Positions 17,419 to 26,265 of a stretch of DNA of 64,000 nucleotides are shown piece by piece. Origin of the DNA: NORP240 sp965222175 (GTDB lineage: Bacteria > Pseudomonadota > Gammaproteobacteria > Pseudomonadales > Pseudohongiellaceae); contig OZ244938.1 in NCBI GenBank assembly GCA_965222175.1, forward strand, positions 372,001 through 436,000, read 5' to 3'. The translations under genes and the position numbers were made by a program. How positions within the stretch are numbered: the stretch's first letter is position 1; the number at the start of each line of letters is the position of its first letter. Under the pieces are notes generated by a model that was not told the DNA's origin, made no database searches, and saw only the letters and a program-made list of their open reading frames with translations.

Positions 17419-18948
17419 ATGAAACGACTGCTGGACAAGGTATTATTGCCGGTTTTCACGGCCATGGCGCTGATCCTGCCCGGCCTGGCATTGCTGTCCT
17501 CGCCGCAGATGACCCAGGCCGCAACCGTGGAGGCGGTACGTGTCTGGCGAGCACCTGATCACACGCGCCTGGTCCTGGATCTCAGTCAGGCGGTCAGTTA
17601 CAACGTGTTCAACCTCGATAACCCCGAAAGGCTGGTCATCGACCTCAGTGACAGCGACTTTGCTGCTGATCTCACCGGCCTGGAACTGGATGCGACGCCG
17701 GTGCAAGCTATCCGCACCGGCATCCGCAACGGTGACGATCTGCGCCTGGTTTTGGATATGGCTCAACGGGTCAGGCATGAGAGCTTTTCCCTGGGGGCAA
17801 ATGGCGAATTTCGTGATCGCCTCATCATCGATCTCTACGACCCACCGGGCAGCCCGATCAAAACCGTGCGAACCCAACCGGTCAGGCAGACCGAGGAAAA
17901 GCGTGACATCCTGGTGGCAATCGTGGCCGGCCACGGTGGTGAAGACCCGGGTGCGCCAAGCTACAACCGCCGTTTCTGGGAAAAAGATGTGACCCTGGCC
18001 ATTGCCCAGGCGGTGGAAAACCGTCTGCACCAGACTCCGGGATACCAGCCGGTAATGATCCGCGATGGCGACTATTCGGTGGCATTGAAATCACGTCCGG
18101 TGATCGCCCGTGAAAAACGCGTCGATATCTATATTTCGATCCACGCGGATTCCTATCGTGGCAGCAACGTCCAGGGAGTAACAATATACGCGCTTTCCGG
18201 GGAGACCGCTGACCAGGAAAACATCCGTCGGGTCGAGCAGAAGGAAAACCGCGCGGATTTGCTGGGCGGCCTGGCCGGCGACACGCGGATTGCCGATGTG
18301 GAGGACGACCTGGCCTTGACCCTTCTGGACCTCTCCATGGCCTGGAGCATGGAACAGAGCGTGATCCTGGGCAGTCATATACTTGATACGCTTCATGGCG
18401 TTGCGCCGCTGCGCAAGGACAAGGTGCAGGGGGGTAATCTCTGGGAACTGCGATCGCCGGATATTCCCTCGATACTCATTGAAACCGGATACCTCTCCAA
18501 TCCCGAAGAGGCCGATCGACTGAAATCAACCGCCTATCAGCGCCGGCTTGCAGACGCCATCGTCCAGGGCGTGACCAACTACTTTTATGACAGCCCGCCC
18601 GAGGGAACCCTGGTCGCCTGGCAGAAAGAAAACGGGATCACTCCTGCCAGCTACCGAGTCCGGCGCGGAGACAGTCTCTCTGAGATCGCGCTGCAGTTCG
18701 GCGTCGGTCTGGGGGCACTGAAACGGGCTAACGGGTTGACCGGGGACACTATCCACGTGGGACAGACCCTGACCATTCCAGGTGAGGGAACGGCGGTACA
18801 GGTAGCGGAACACCGGATATCCCGCGGCGAAACCCTGTCGGAAATCGCGCAGCGATATCGCGTCAGTCTTTCCAGCCTGAGACGCGTCAACAACCTGCGC
18901 GGCGACAAGATCATGGTCGGCCAGGTGCTGAAAATCCCCACCTCCTGA
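17419..18948 (+). CDS. N-acetylmuramoyl-L-alanine amidase (AmiB/AmiC type) with AMIN and two LysM domains
   Basis: 509 residues. Signal region to about residue 35, then an AMIN domain (VEAVRVWRAPDHTRLVLDLS...), then the Amidase_3 zinc domain with IVAGHGGEDPGA, ISIHADSY and SILIETGYLSNPEEAD, then two LysM repeats (YRVRRGDSLSEIALQFGV and HRISRGETLSEIAQRYRV). It cleaves the amide bond between MurNAc and the stem peptide during septum splitting in the periplasm. E. coli AmiB lacks LysM; the AMIN-Amidase_3-LysM layout resembles the Pseudomonas AmiB. It lies directly upstream of mutL, as in many relatives. Confidence 0.93.
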   Translation: MKRLLDKVLLPVFTAMALILPGLALLSSPQMTQAATVEAVRVWRAPDHTRLVLDLSQAVSYNVFNLDNPERLVIDLSDSDFAADLTGLELDATPVQAIRTGIRNGDDLRLVLDMAQRVRHESFSLGANGEFRDRLIIDLYDPPGSPIKTVRTQPVRQTEEKRDILVAIVAGHGGEDPGAPSYNRRFWEKDVTLAIAQAVENRLHQTPGYQPVMIRDGDYSVALKSRPVIAREKRVDIYISIHADSYRGSNVQGVTIYALSGETADQENIRRVEQKENRADLLGGLAGDTRIADVEDDLALTLLDLSMAWSMEQSVILGSHILDTLHGVAPLRKDKVQGGNLWELRSPDIPSILIETGYLSNPEEADRLKSTAYQRRLADAIVQGVTNYFYDSPPEGTLVAWQKENGITPASYRVRRGDSLSEIALQFGVGLGALKRANGLTGDTIHVGQTLTIPGEGTAVQVAEHRISRGETLSEIAQRYRVSLSSLRRVNNLRGDKIMVGQVLKIPTS

Positions 18949-19100
18949 GCCCTGCCGCCAGCCATCCCCGTTGACGGTACGCCTATGCCGACGCCGTGGA
19001 GATACCGCCGTTCTCCTGGCGCTGTGGTGCTGCAACAGCCATCCGCTACCGTTAATGCTACAATCCTGCGGCTGATCTGCTCCGGGAACACCTTGTCATT

Positions 19101-20942
19101 ATGGGAAAAATAGCATTACTGAACCAGCGCCTGGCCAATCAGATCGCCGCCGGTGAGGTGGTGGAACGGCCGGCGTCGGTGGTCAAGGAGTTATTGGAAA
19201 ACAGCCTGGATGCCGGTGCTGGTCGGGTCGACGTAGATATCGAACAGGGTGGCGGTAAGCTCGTCCGTGTCCGTGACGATGGCGCCGGCATGGATCGTCA
19301 GGACCTGGGTCTTGCGTTGAGCCGTCACGCGACCAGCAAGATTTTCCGGCTGGAAGACCTTGAACGTATCGGCAGCCTGGGGTTCCGTGGCGAAGCGCTG
19401 GCCAGCGTCAGTTCGGTATCCCGACTGTCCATCACCTCCCGCAGTGCTGACAGTGATACCGACTCGGCCTGGAAGGTTGAAGCGCAGGGGCAGGAAATGG
19501 AACCTGTGCTGACACCGGCAGCCCATCCCCGGGGAACCACGGTGGAAGTCCGTGATCTTTTCTTCAACACGCCAGCCCGCAAGAAATTTCTGCGCACGGA
19601 AAGAACGGAATTTTCACGTATCGACGAGGTCATCAGAAGACTGGCATTGAGCCGCTTTGACGTGGCGTTCATTCTCAAGCACAACAATCGCATTATTCAC
19701 AACCTGTTGAAGGCCGACACAGATCAGGAAAAACAGCGTCGGGTGGCCCAGGTTTGCGGTCCCTCATTCGTCGAAAACAGCGTGGCAGTGGAAGTGGAGG
19801 GGCCAGGTCTACGGTTATGGGGGTGGGTCAGCCTGCCGACGTTTTCCCGCAGCCAGGCCGACCTGCAGTACTTCTACGTCAATGGCCGGGTTATCAGGGA
19901 CAAACTGGTGGCCCATGCAGTGAGGCAGGCTTACCGGGATGTTCTGTTTCACGGACGTCATCCTGCCTTCGTTCTCTATTTTGAACTGGATCCCGGCCGG
20001 GTCGACGTCAACGTGCATCCCACCAAGCATGAGGTGAGGTTTCGCGACAGCAGAATGGTTCATGACTTTCTGTTCAGTTCTTTGCACCGTGCCCTGGCCG
20101 AGGTTTCACCCGCGGACCGGTTACCTGGCAGGGATAATCTCTCCACCGGCAGGGATCAGGCCCGGGAGGGAGGTGAGTATCCACAGCAGACAGAAACCGG
20201 CGGAGTCGAATACCGGCAAAGCCAGTCCAGCCTGGGCCTGAGCGATCGCCAGGCCGACTCCGGCGGCAATCACTTTTATCCGTCCCCCGGTGGCGGTACC
20301 AGGCCAGGGATCAGCGAACAGCTGGCCGCCTACCGCAAATTGAACGAAGACCAGGAAACGCCGCCATTGGGTTACGCCATCGCCCAGCTGCACGGCGTTT
20401 ATATCCTGGCGCAGAACCGTGACGGACTGGTAATCGTGGACATGCACGCCGCCCATGAACGAATAACCTACGAGCGGATGAAAACCGCCTGTGCCAGGGA
20501 AGAGCTGAAAGTGCAGCCATTACTTGTACCGTTATCGCTGGCAGTCAGTCAGGCTGAGGCGGATTGTGCAGAGCAACAACAGGAAGCGTTGCGGCAGGTT
20601 GGCGTGGGTGTCGAACGGGTTGCCGATGAATCGCTGGTGGTCAGGGAGATACCCTCTATCCTGCGGGATGCCAATGTTGAACAACTGGTCCGGGATGTTC
20701 TTTCCGATGTCATGGAATTCGGTCGCAGCGAGAGGGTGCAGGCTCACCAGGACGAATTGCTGGCTACCATGGCCTGTCATAACTCCGTGCGGGCCAACCG
20801 CCAGCTGACTGTCCCGGAAATGAACGCATTGCTGCGTGATATGGAAGCGACGGAACGCAGTGGTCAGTGTAATCATGGGCGACCCACCTGGGTGTTTCTG
20901 AATATGGATGAGCTGGACAAACTGTTTCTTCGTGGACAGTAG
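19101..20942 (+). CDS. mutL: DNA mismatch repair protein MutL (endonuclease type)
   Basis: 613 residues. GHKL ATPase motifs: LANQIAAGEVVERPASVVKE, DDGAGM, TSKI, GFRGEAL. The C-terminal domain has DMHAAHERITYE, fitting the D-x-H-A-x2-E-x4-E endonuclease motif (M in place of the usual Q), plus ACHNSVRANR and CNHGRPT, the other metal-site motifs of nicking MutL proteins. E. coli MutL lacks these. This indicates MutH-independent mismatch repair as in Pseudomonas. The linker of about 100 residues (350-450) is G/S/Q-rich as usual. Confidence 0.96.
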   Translation: MGKIALLNQRLANQIAAGEVVERPASVVKELLENSLDAGAGRVDVDIEQGGGKLVRVRDDGAGMDRQDLGLALSRHATSKIFRLEDLERIGSLGFRGEALASVSSVSRLSITSRSADSDTDSAWKVEAQGQEMEPVLTPAAHPRGTTVEVRDLFFNTPARKKFLRTERTEFSRIDEVIRRLALSRFDVAFILKHNNRIIHNLLKADTDQEKQRRVAQVCGPSFVENSVAVEVEGPGLRLWGWVSLPTFSRSQADLQYFYVNGRVIRDKLVAHAVRQAYRDVLFHGRHPAFVLYFELDPGRVDVNVHPTKHEVRFRDSRMVHDFLFSSLHRALAEVSPADRLPGRDNLSTGRDQAREGGEYPQQTETGGVEYRQSQSSLGLSDRQADSGGNHFYPSPGGGTRPGISEQLAAYRKLNEDQETPPLGYAIAQLHGVYILAQNRDGLVIVDMHAAHERITYERMKTACAREELKVQPLLVPLSLAVSQAEADCAEQQQEALRQVGVGVERVADESLVVREIPSILRDANVEQLVRDVLSDVMEFGRSERVQAHQDELLATMACHNSVRANRQLTVPEMNALLRDMEATERSGQCNHGRPTWVFLNMDELDKLFLRGQ

Positions 20943-20956
20943 GCGGTAGACGGGAA

Positions 20957-21934
20957 ATGACTGACAACCGTGGCCTGGCAGAATCCAGGCGGCCAGTGGT
21001 TTTCTGCCTGATGGGGCCGACGGCGTCCGGCAAAACCGCGCTGGCAGTGGAGCTGGTCCGCCGGCTTCCGGTGGAAATCGTCAGTGTCGATTCCGCGCAG
21101 GTTTATCGTGGCATGGATATCGGTAGCGGCAAGCCTGACCGCGAGACCCTGGCCATTGCTCCCCATCGCCTGCTGGATATCGCTGATCCTGCCGAGCCCT
21201 ACTCCGCGGCCGACTTTGGCCATGATGCAACAAGAGAGATTCAGCAGATCATCAGCCTCGGTCGTATTCCGCTTCTCGTCGGCGGTACCATGCTTTACTT
21301 CAAGGTATTGCGGGATGGGCTGGCGAAGCTGCCCGCGGCGGACCCGTCAATCCGGGCGGAAATTGAAAAGCTGGCAGGTTACCGGGGCTGGGCTGCGGTC
21401 CACGCCCGGCTTGCGCAGGTTGACCCCGAGTCGGCGGCCCGTATACACCCCAATGATCCCCAGCGATTGCAGCGGGCCCTGGAAGTTTACCTGGCTACCG
21501 GCCAGACAATGACCGCCCTGCATGCCGCCGAATCTGCAGCTGGCCACGGTTCGGCAGACGCACAGCCCTGGGACCTTCGCTTCCTGGCGATTATACCGGC
21601 GCAAAGACAGCGCCTGCATGAACAAATAGCACAGCGATACCAATCCATGTTGGCGTTGGGCTTCGTAGAAGAGGTGGAGGCATTGTTTGCCCGCGGGGAC
21701 CTGACGCCGGATCTGCCGGCCATCAAATCCGTCGGTTACCGCCAGATCTGGCAGTATTTATCCGGTGAAATCGACTATGATGAGATGGTTGAAAGAGGTA
21801 TCATTGCGACGAGGCAGCTGGCCAAACGCCAGTTAACCTGGTTGAGGAGCTGGCCTGAGCTCACCGACCTGGGTGGCCCAGACGATAAATCCCTGTCCAG
21901 ACTCTTGAATATCGTGGAATCCGCCACGATATAA
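20957..21934 (+). CDS. miaA: tRNA dimethylallyltransferase
   Basis: 325 residues. P-loop LMGPTASGKTALAVEL, DSAQVYRGMDIGSGKP, PHRLLDI and LVGGTMLYFKVLRDG are invariant MiaA motifs; KSVGYRQIWQYLSG lies near the C-terminus. The enzyme adds dimethylallyl to A37 of UNN-decoding tRNAs. It starts 14 bp after mutL, in the standard mutL-miaA-hfq order. Confidence 0.97.
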   Translation: MTDNRGLAESRRPVVFCLMGPTASGKTALAVELVRRLPVEIVSVDSAQVYRGMDIGSGKPDRETLAIAPHRLLDIADPAEPYSAADFGHDATREIQQIISLGRIPLLVGGTMLYFKVLRDGLAKLPAADPSIRAEIEKLAGYRGWAAVHARLAQVDPESAARIHPNDPQRLQRALEVYLATGQTMTALHAAESAAGHGSADAQPWDLRFLAIIPAQRQRLHEQIAQRYQSMLALGFVEEVEALFARGDLTPDLPAIKSVGYRQIWQYLSGEIDYDEMVERGIIATRQLAKRQLTWLRSWPELTDLGGPDDKSLSRLLNIVESATI

Positions 21935-21996
21935 AGATTTCATTTTGACTGATTGGCCGGCCGGGTCCGGGTAATGACTGAAAGGAGATGAACAAC

Positions 21997-22275
21997 ATGT
22001 CAAAAGGGCACAGCTTACAAGACCCTTTTCTGAATGTATTAAGGAAAGAGCGAATACCCGTTTCAATATACCTGGTAAGCGGTATCAAGTTACAGGGACA
22101 GATCGAGTCCTTCGATCAATTTGTCATAGTTCTCAAGAATGCTGTCAACCAGATGGTTTACAAGCATGCCATTTCCACGGTGGTTCCGGCCAGAACCGTC
22201 AGAATACCTACCCCGGGGCAAGGTGATCAGGGCGGCACAGGAGAAGTTGACGAGAATATCGGCAACTCTGCCTGA
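21997..22275 (+). CDS. hfq: RNA chaperone Hfq
   Basis: 92 residues from ATG 21997, with GGAG 9 nt upstream; the in-frame ATG 21988 overlaps that site and is unlikely. The Sm fold is complete: SLQDPFLNVLRKERIPVSIYLV, then KLQGQIESFDQFVIVLKN and the Sm2 motif YKHAISTVVP. The C-terminal tail is short (about 20 residues, acidic and Gly-rich). It pairs small RNAs with mRNAs. Confidence 0.98.
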   Translation: MSKGHSLQDPFLNVLRKERIPVSIYLVSGIKLQGQIESFDQFVIVLKNAVNQMVYKHAISTVVPARTVRIPTPGQGDQGGTGEVDENIGNSA

Positions 22276-22298
22276 GGCGCCTGAACAGAGGTAATTTA

Positions 22299-23630
22299 TT
22301 GTTTTTCGAACGACCGGAAACCGGCGAAGTTGCCATCCTGGTTCACCTATCGATTAATTCCGATTGTGAGCCGGAAGATCCACAGGAATTCGAGGAGCTG
22401 GTGCTGTCAGCCGGCGGCGATCCCGCCGCATTCATTACCGGGAGCAGACAACAGCCCTCGCCCTTCAGCTTTGTCGGCAGTGGCAAGCTGCAGGAAATCG
22501 CCGATGCCGTTGCCAGTCACCAGGCACAGCTGGTCATCTTCAACCATACGCTCTCGCCCAGCCAGGAACGCAACCTGGAACGACGGTTGAAATGCCGGGT
22601 GCTGGACCGCACCGGACTGATTCTCGATATATTCGCCCAGCGTGCCCGCAGTCACGAAGGTAAACTTCAGGTCGAACTGGCCCAGTTACGCCACATGAGC
22701 ACCCGTCTGAAGCGAGGCTGGACCCACCTTGACCGACAGAAGGGGGGCATAGGGTTGCGCGGAGCTGGGGAAACCCAGTTGGAGCTTGACCAGCGCATGA
22801 TCGGACAACGTATCAAGTCCATCAACAAGAGCCTGGAACGGGTTCGTGCGCAGCGCAATCAGGGCCGGCGATCGCGAAAACGCGCTGAAGTACCCACGGT
22901 GTCTTTGGTCGGCTATACCAACGCGGGCAAATCGTCGCTGTTCAACTGCCTGACCAGCGCGGAGACTTATGCAGCCGATCAGCTGTTTGCCACCCTGGAT
23001 TCGACCCTGAGGGCGGTTGCCGTACCGGCCTTCGGTAATGTCGTTTTTGCCGATACCGTCGGCTTTATCAGCCACTTGCCGCATCAACTGGTGGAGGCGT
23101 TCCGGGCGACGCTGGAAGAAACCACCCAGGCCAGCCTGCTGCTCCACGTAGTCGACGCTGCAGACCAGGATCACGATCAGCTGATCCACGAGGTGGATAA
23201 CGTACTGGATGAAATAGGCGCGGCACAAACACCGGTCCTGCAGGTATACAACAAGATTGACCTGCTGCATGGACAGGGTCCCCTCATCGACCGCGGCGCG
23301 GACGGCAAGCCACGGCGGGTCTGGCTGTCAGCAAAAACCGGCGAGGGTGTCGACCTGCTGCTAGCCGCGGTGTCGGAACTGCTTTCCGGCGAACTGGTGC
23401 GACAGGAGCTGGTTTTACAGCCGGTGCATGCAAGATTGCGCAGTAAACTCTACGCCCGGGGGGCGATAGAAGACGAAGCCGTGGATGAACAGGGGCAATA
23501 TCATCTGCAGGTCAGACTGGCACGTACTACCCTGTTGCGTATCCTGGAGCAGGAAGGCCTGCAGAGTGGTACCGATTATCAGCTGGGATTGCCCGTGAAC
23601 CGGGCCAATCAGGCCCTTCTCTTGAATTGA
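22299..23630 (+). CDS. hflX: Ribosome-associated GTPase HflX
   Basis: 443 residues. The start is TTG 22299 with GAGG 7 nt upstream. N-terminal HflX domain (GSGKLQEIADAV, NHTLSPSQERNLERRLKCRVLDRTGLIL in pieces), GGIGLRGAGETQLE linker, then the G domain with GYTNAGKSSLFN (G1), FADTVGFI (G3) and VYNKIDLL (G4). HflX rescues or splits stalled ribosomes, notably after heat stress. 23 bp separate it from hfq. Confidence 0.97.
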   Translation: MFFERPETGEVAILVHLSINSDCEPEDPQEFEELVLSAGGDPAAFITGSRQQPSPFSFVGSGKLQEIADAVASHQAQLVIFNHTLSPSQERNLERRLKCRVLDRTGLILDIFAQRARSHEGKLQVELAQLRHMSTRLKRGWTHLDRQKGGIGLRGAGETQLELDQRMIGQRIKSINKSLERVRAQRNQGRRSRKRAEVPTVSLVGYTNAGKSSLFNCLTSAETYAADQLFATLDSTLRAVAVPAFGNVVFADTVGFISHLPHQLVEAFRATLEETTQASLLLHVVDAADQDHDQLIHEVDNVLDEIGAAQTPVLQVYNKIDLLHGQGPLIDRGADGKPRRVWLSAKTGEGVDLLLAAVSELLSGELVRQELVLQPVHARLRSKLYARGAIEDEAVDEQGQYHLQVRLARTTLLRILEQEGLQSGTDYQLGLPVNRANQALLLN

Positions 23631-23701
23631 TCCGGCGGCGGATTACCCGCGGCGGGAGCGATGGCTGTCAAGGCGTGGGCAGTGGTCGCAAACAGTATCG
23701 C

Positions 23702-23727
23702 GTTTAACCGTAAAGACTGGGTTAAAC
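23702..23727. repeat. Inverted repeat between hflX and hflK
   Basis: GTTTAACC and GGTTAAAC are perfect 8-bp arms around a 10-nt loop; a third GTTAAAC occurs at about 23739. It lies in the 151-bp gap upstream of hflK, so it could be an operator or an mRNA structure for hflKC. There is no T run, so it is not an obvious terminator. Confidence 0.45.
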
Positions 23728-23781
23728 ACCGAATTTTCGTTAAACTCACGCTCCTGCGACAAAATTGCTTTGGAGAAGCGA

Positions 23782-24996
23782 ATGGCTTGGAATGAACCAG
23801 GAAACAACGGTGACAACAAAGACCCCTGGGGGGGCGGTGGTCGTCGGGGTGGAAATGACGGTCCCCCGGATATCGATGAGGTCGTCAAGAATCTGACCAA
23901 GAAAATCAATTCGCTTTTTGGTGGTTCCGGCAAATCCTCGGGCGGGTCTGGTTCCGGATCCGGCGGCAGCGGTGGCGGAATGACTCTCAACACCGGCATG
24001 CTGGGTGGTCTGCTCCTGGCCGTGGTAGTGGTCTGGGCTTTCATGGGCTTCTACACGGTCGACGAAGCCGAGCGCGGCGTCATCCTGCGCTTCGGCAAGG
24101 TCAGAAACGACGTGGTGATGCCCGGTTTGCACTGGAATCCTCCCATTATCGACGAGGTCACCAAGGTCAACGTTCAGCGACTCAACAGCCGTCAGTTTGT
24201 CAACGACATGCTGACCACCGACGAAAACATCATCAGCCTGACAGTGACTGTACAATACCGGATTCAGGATCCCATCAGTTACGTTATCGCCGTACAGGAT
24301 CCTGAACTCAGTCTGCAGAATGCGTCGGAATCCGCCATTCGGCACATCGTCGGCGAGAACTTCATGGATCAGATCCTGACCACCGGTCGAGCGGCAGTGG
24401 CGGACGACGTGGAAGAGCGTCTGCAGGATTACATGAATACCTACCAGACCGGCATACTGGTCAGCCAGGTAAACGTGACCGATGCCCAGCCACCTAACGC
24501 GGTCAGGGCGGCATTCGATGACGTGATACGCGCTCGTGAAGACGAGCAGCGGGTGCAGAACCAGGCACAGCAGTACGCCAACCAGATTATTCCGGAAGCC
24601 CGCGGTGAGGCCCAGCAGACTATCGAGCAGGCCAACGGTTACAAGCAGGAAGTCATTGCCGAGGCCCAGGGTGACGCAGCACGTTTCAACCAGTTGCTGG
24701 CCGAGTATCGCAAGGCACCCGAAGTCACCCGGGAAAGGCTCTACATCGATGCCATTGAGAGCGTTATGTCCAGTGCCAGCAAGATCATGGTGGACGTGGA
24801 GGGCGGTAACAACATGATGTATCTGCCGTTGGACAAGATACTCGAGCAGGGCAATGCGGCTGCCGGTACCGGCGGTGCCATTCCCAGTTCATCCCGTGAG
24901 CTTCAGGACTTGGCCAATCGACTGGCACCGTACCTGCCAGCGCCAACCAACGCCAACTCGGTGGATCGCTCACGCCTGAGCAGGAGAGGTAATTGA
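23782..24996 (+). CDS. hflK: FtsH-associated membrane protein HflK
   Basis: 404 residues from ATG 23782 with GGAGA upstream. The Gly-rich N-terminus (KDPWGGGGRRGG) precedes one membrane helix (about 75-92, GMLGGLLLAVVVVWAFMGFY), then the SPFH/band-7 domain (TVDEAERGVILRFGK) and a long coiled coil. With HflC it forms the large membrane cage around the FtsH protease. The stop is 1 bp before hflC. Confidence 0.96.
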   Translation: MAWNEPGNNGDNKDPWGGGGRRGGNDGPPDIDEVVKNLTKKINSLFGGSGKSSGGSGSGSGGSGGGMTLNTGMLGGLLLAVVVVWAFMGFYTVDEAERGVILRFGKVRNDVVMPGLHWNPPIIDEVTKVNVQRLNSRQFVNDMLTTDENIISLTVTVQYRIQDPISYVIAVQDPELSLQNASESAIRHIVGENFMDQILTTGRAAVADDVEERLQDYMNTYQTGILVSQVNVTDAQPPNAVRAAFDDVIRAREDEQRVQNQAQQYANQIIPEARGEAQQTIEQANGYKQEVIAEAQGDAARFNQLLAEYRKAPEVTRERLYIDAIESVMSSASKIMVDVEGGNNMMYLPLDKILEQGNAAAGTGGAIPSSSRELQDLANRLAPYLPAPTNANSVDRSRLSRRGN

Positions 24997-24997
24997 T

Positions 24998-25864
24998 ATG
25001 AAAAATTTTATCGGAGTTGGACTGATTTTCATCCTGGTGCTGGTTGCCAGCAATTCACTTTTCGTTGTCAGGGAAACCGAGCGAGCCGTGATGCTGCAGT
25101 TCGGTGAAGTAATCGATCCGGACATCGAACCTGGACTACATGTCAAGATCCCCTGGATAAACCGTGTGGCCAAGTTCGATGGACGAATTCAGACGGCCGA
25201 TGCGGAGCCCGAGCGCTTCCTGACCCTGGAACAGAAGGCGTTGATGGTGGATTCCTACGCGAAATTCAGGATCGTCGATGTAGGCCAGTTTTACGTCGCC
25301 AACCAGGGTGACCTGCTGAGTGCGCAGCGACTGTTGGCGGAAAGAATCAATGACGGCCTGCGCGACCAGTTCGGTGCGCGGACCCTGCAGGAGGTAGTCG
25401 CAGGTGAGCGTGACGCGCTGATGGTCGCACTGACCGAAGAACTGAATGAAACCACGGCCCGCGATATCGGTGTCGAAGTTATCGACGTCAGGGTCAAGCG
25501 CATTGATTTACCGGACGATGTGCGTTCCTCCGTGTATGAGCGAATGACCACGGAACGGAATCGGGAAGCCCAGGAACTGCGTTCCCGCGGCGAGGAACTT
25601 GCTATCGGTATTCGGGCTGATGCCGACCGTCAGGCCAGGATATACATGGCCGAGGCCTATCGGGATGCGGAGCAGATTCGAGGCGAGGGAGATGCCGAAG
25701 CCACTGCCATATATGCCGACGCCTACAACAAGGATCCGGATTTTTTTGCCTTCACCAGAAGTCTGAACGCGTATCGGTCGACGTTCAGCAACAAGTCAGA
25801 CTTCCTGCTTATAGATCCGGACAGTGACTATTTCAGATTTCTGAATAACAGGCCGACAAACTAG
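24998..25864 (+). CDS. hflC: FtsH-associated membrane protein HflC
   Basis: 288 residues with an N-terminal anchor (FIGVGLIFILVLVASNSLFVV), SPFH domain (RETERAVMLQFGEV) and coiled coil, ending in DSDYFRFLN as typical HflC. AGGAGAGG lies upstream of the ATG within the hflK end, showing tight coupling. It is the partner of HflK. Confidence 0.96.
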   Translation: MKNFIGVGLIFILVLVASNSLFVVRETERAVMLQFGEVIDPDIEPGLHVKIPWINRVAKFDGRIQTADAEPERFLTLEQKALMVDSYAKFRIVDVGQFYVANQGDLLSAQRLLAERINDGLRDQFGARTLQEVVAGERDALMVALTEELNETTARDIGVEVIDVRVKRIDLPDDVRSSVYERMTTERNREAQELRSRGEELAIGIRADADRQARIYMAEAYRDAEQIRGEGDAEATAIYADAYNKDPDFFAFTRSLNAYRSTFSNKSDFLLIDPDSDYFRFLNNRPTN

Positions 25865-25940
25865 ATCCGTTGCCATTTTAGAGTACTGGCCTGGAGTGCC
25901 GCGCAGCCAGATCGTAATAGTGCCAACGAAAAATACCGTG

Positions 25941-25984
25941 AACTCAAGCGACAATCTTCCTGTTGCTTGAGTTTTCGTTTTTTT
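25941..25984 (+). terminator. Rho-independent terminator after hflC
   Basis: AACTCAAGCGACA and TGTTGCTTGAGTT pair (one G-T wobble) around the loop ATCTTCC, followed by TTTTCGTTTTTTT. This is a strong intrinsic terminator 76 bp past hflC and just before the DUF2065 gene. Confidence 0.9.
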
Positions 25985-26019
25985 GCGACCGGAAATGTAT
26001 GAAGGGTGAGTGTTAAGCA

Positions 26020-26205
26020 ATGCTTCAGGAACTGGCAATTGCATTCTGCCTGATGCTGGTTATCGAAGGGATTCTACCCTTTGTGGCACCCCGGCGCTGG
26101 CGACGCATGCTGGAAGCTGTTGAGCAGATGGACGACAACACGGTACGGATGATCGGCCTGGGAAGCATGCTGGCGGGAACCGTGCTGCTCTACATGATCA
26201 ATTGA
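26020..26205 (+). CDS. DUF2065 (YjeT-like) small membrane protein
   Basis: 61 residues with two membrane helices (about 4-22 and 43-60) separated by APRRWRRMLEAVEQMDDNTVRMIG, which is the DUF2065 signature. Members sit between hflC and hisZ/purA in many proteobacteria; function unknown. It lies after the terminator, so it may start a new unit with hisZ. Confidence 0.88.
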   Translation: MLQELAIAFCLMLVIEGILPFVAPRRWRRMLEAVEQMDDNTVRMIGLGSMLAGTVLLYMIN

Positions 26206-26265
26206 CTGCCCGTCGACTGTTGTGGTGAGTGTAAGAATGCCGATCTCTGGCCGGGGTAAGAAGAG

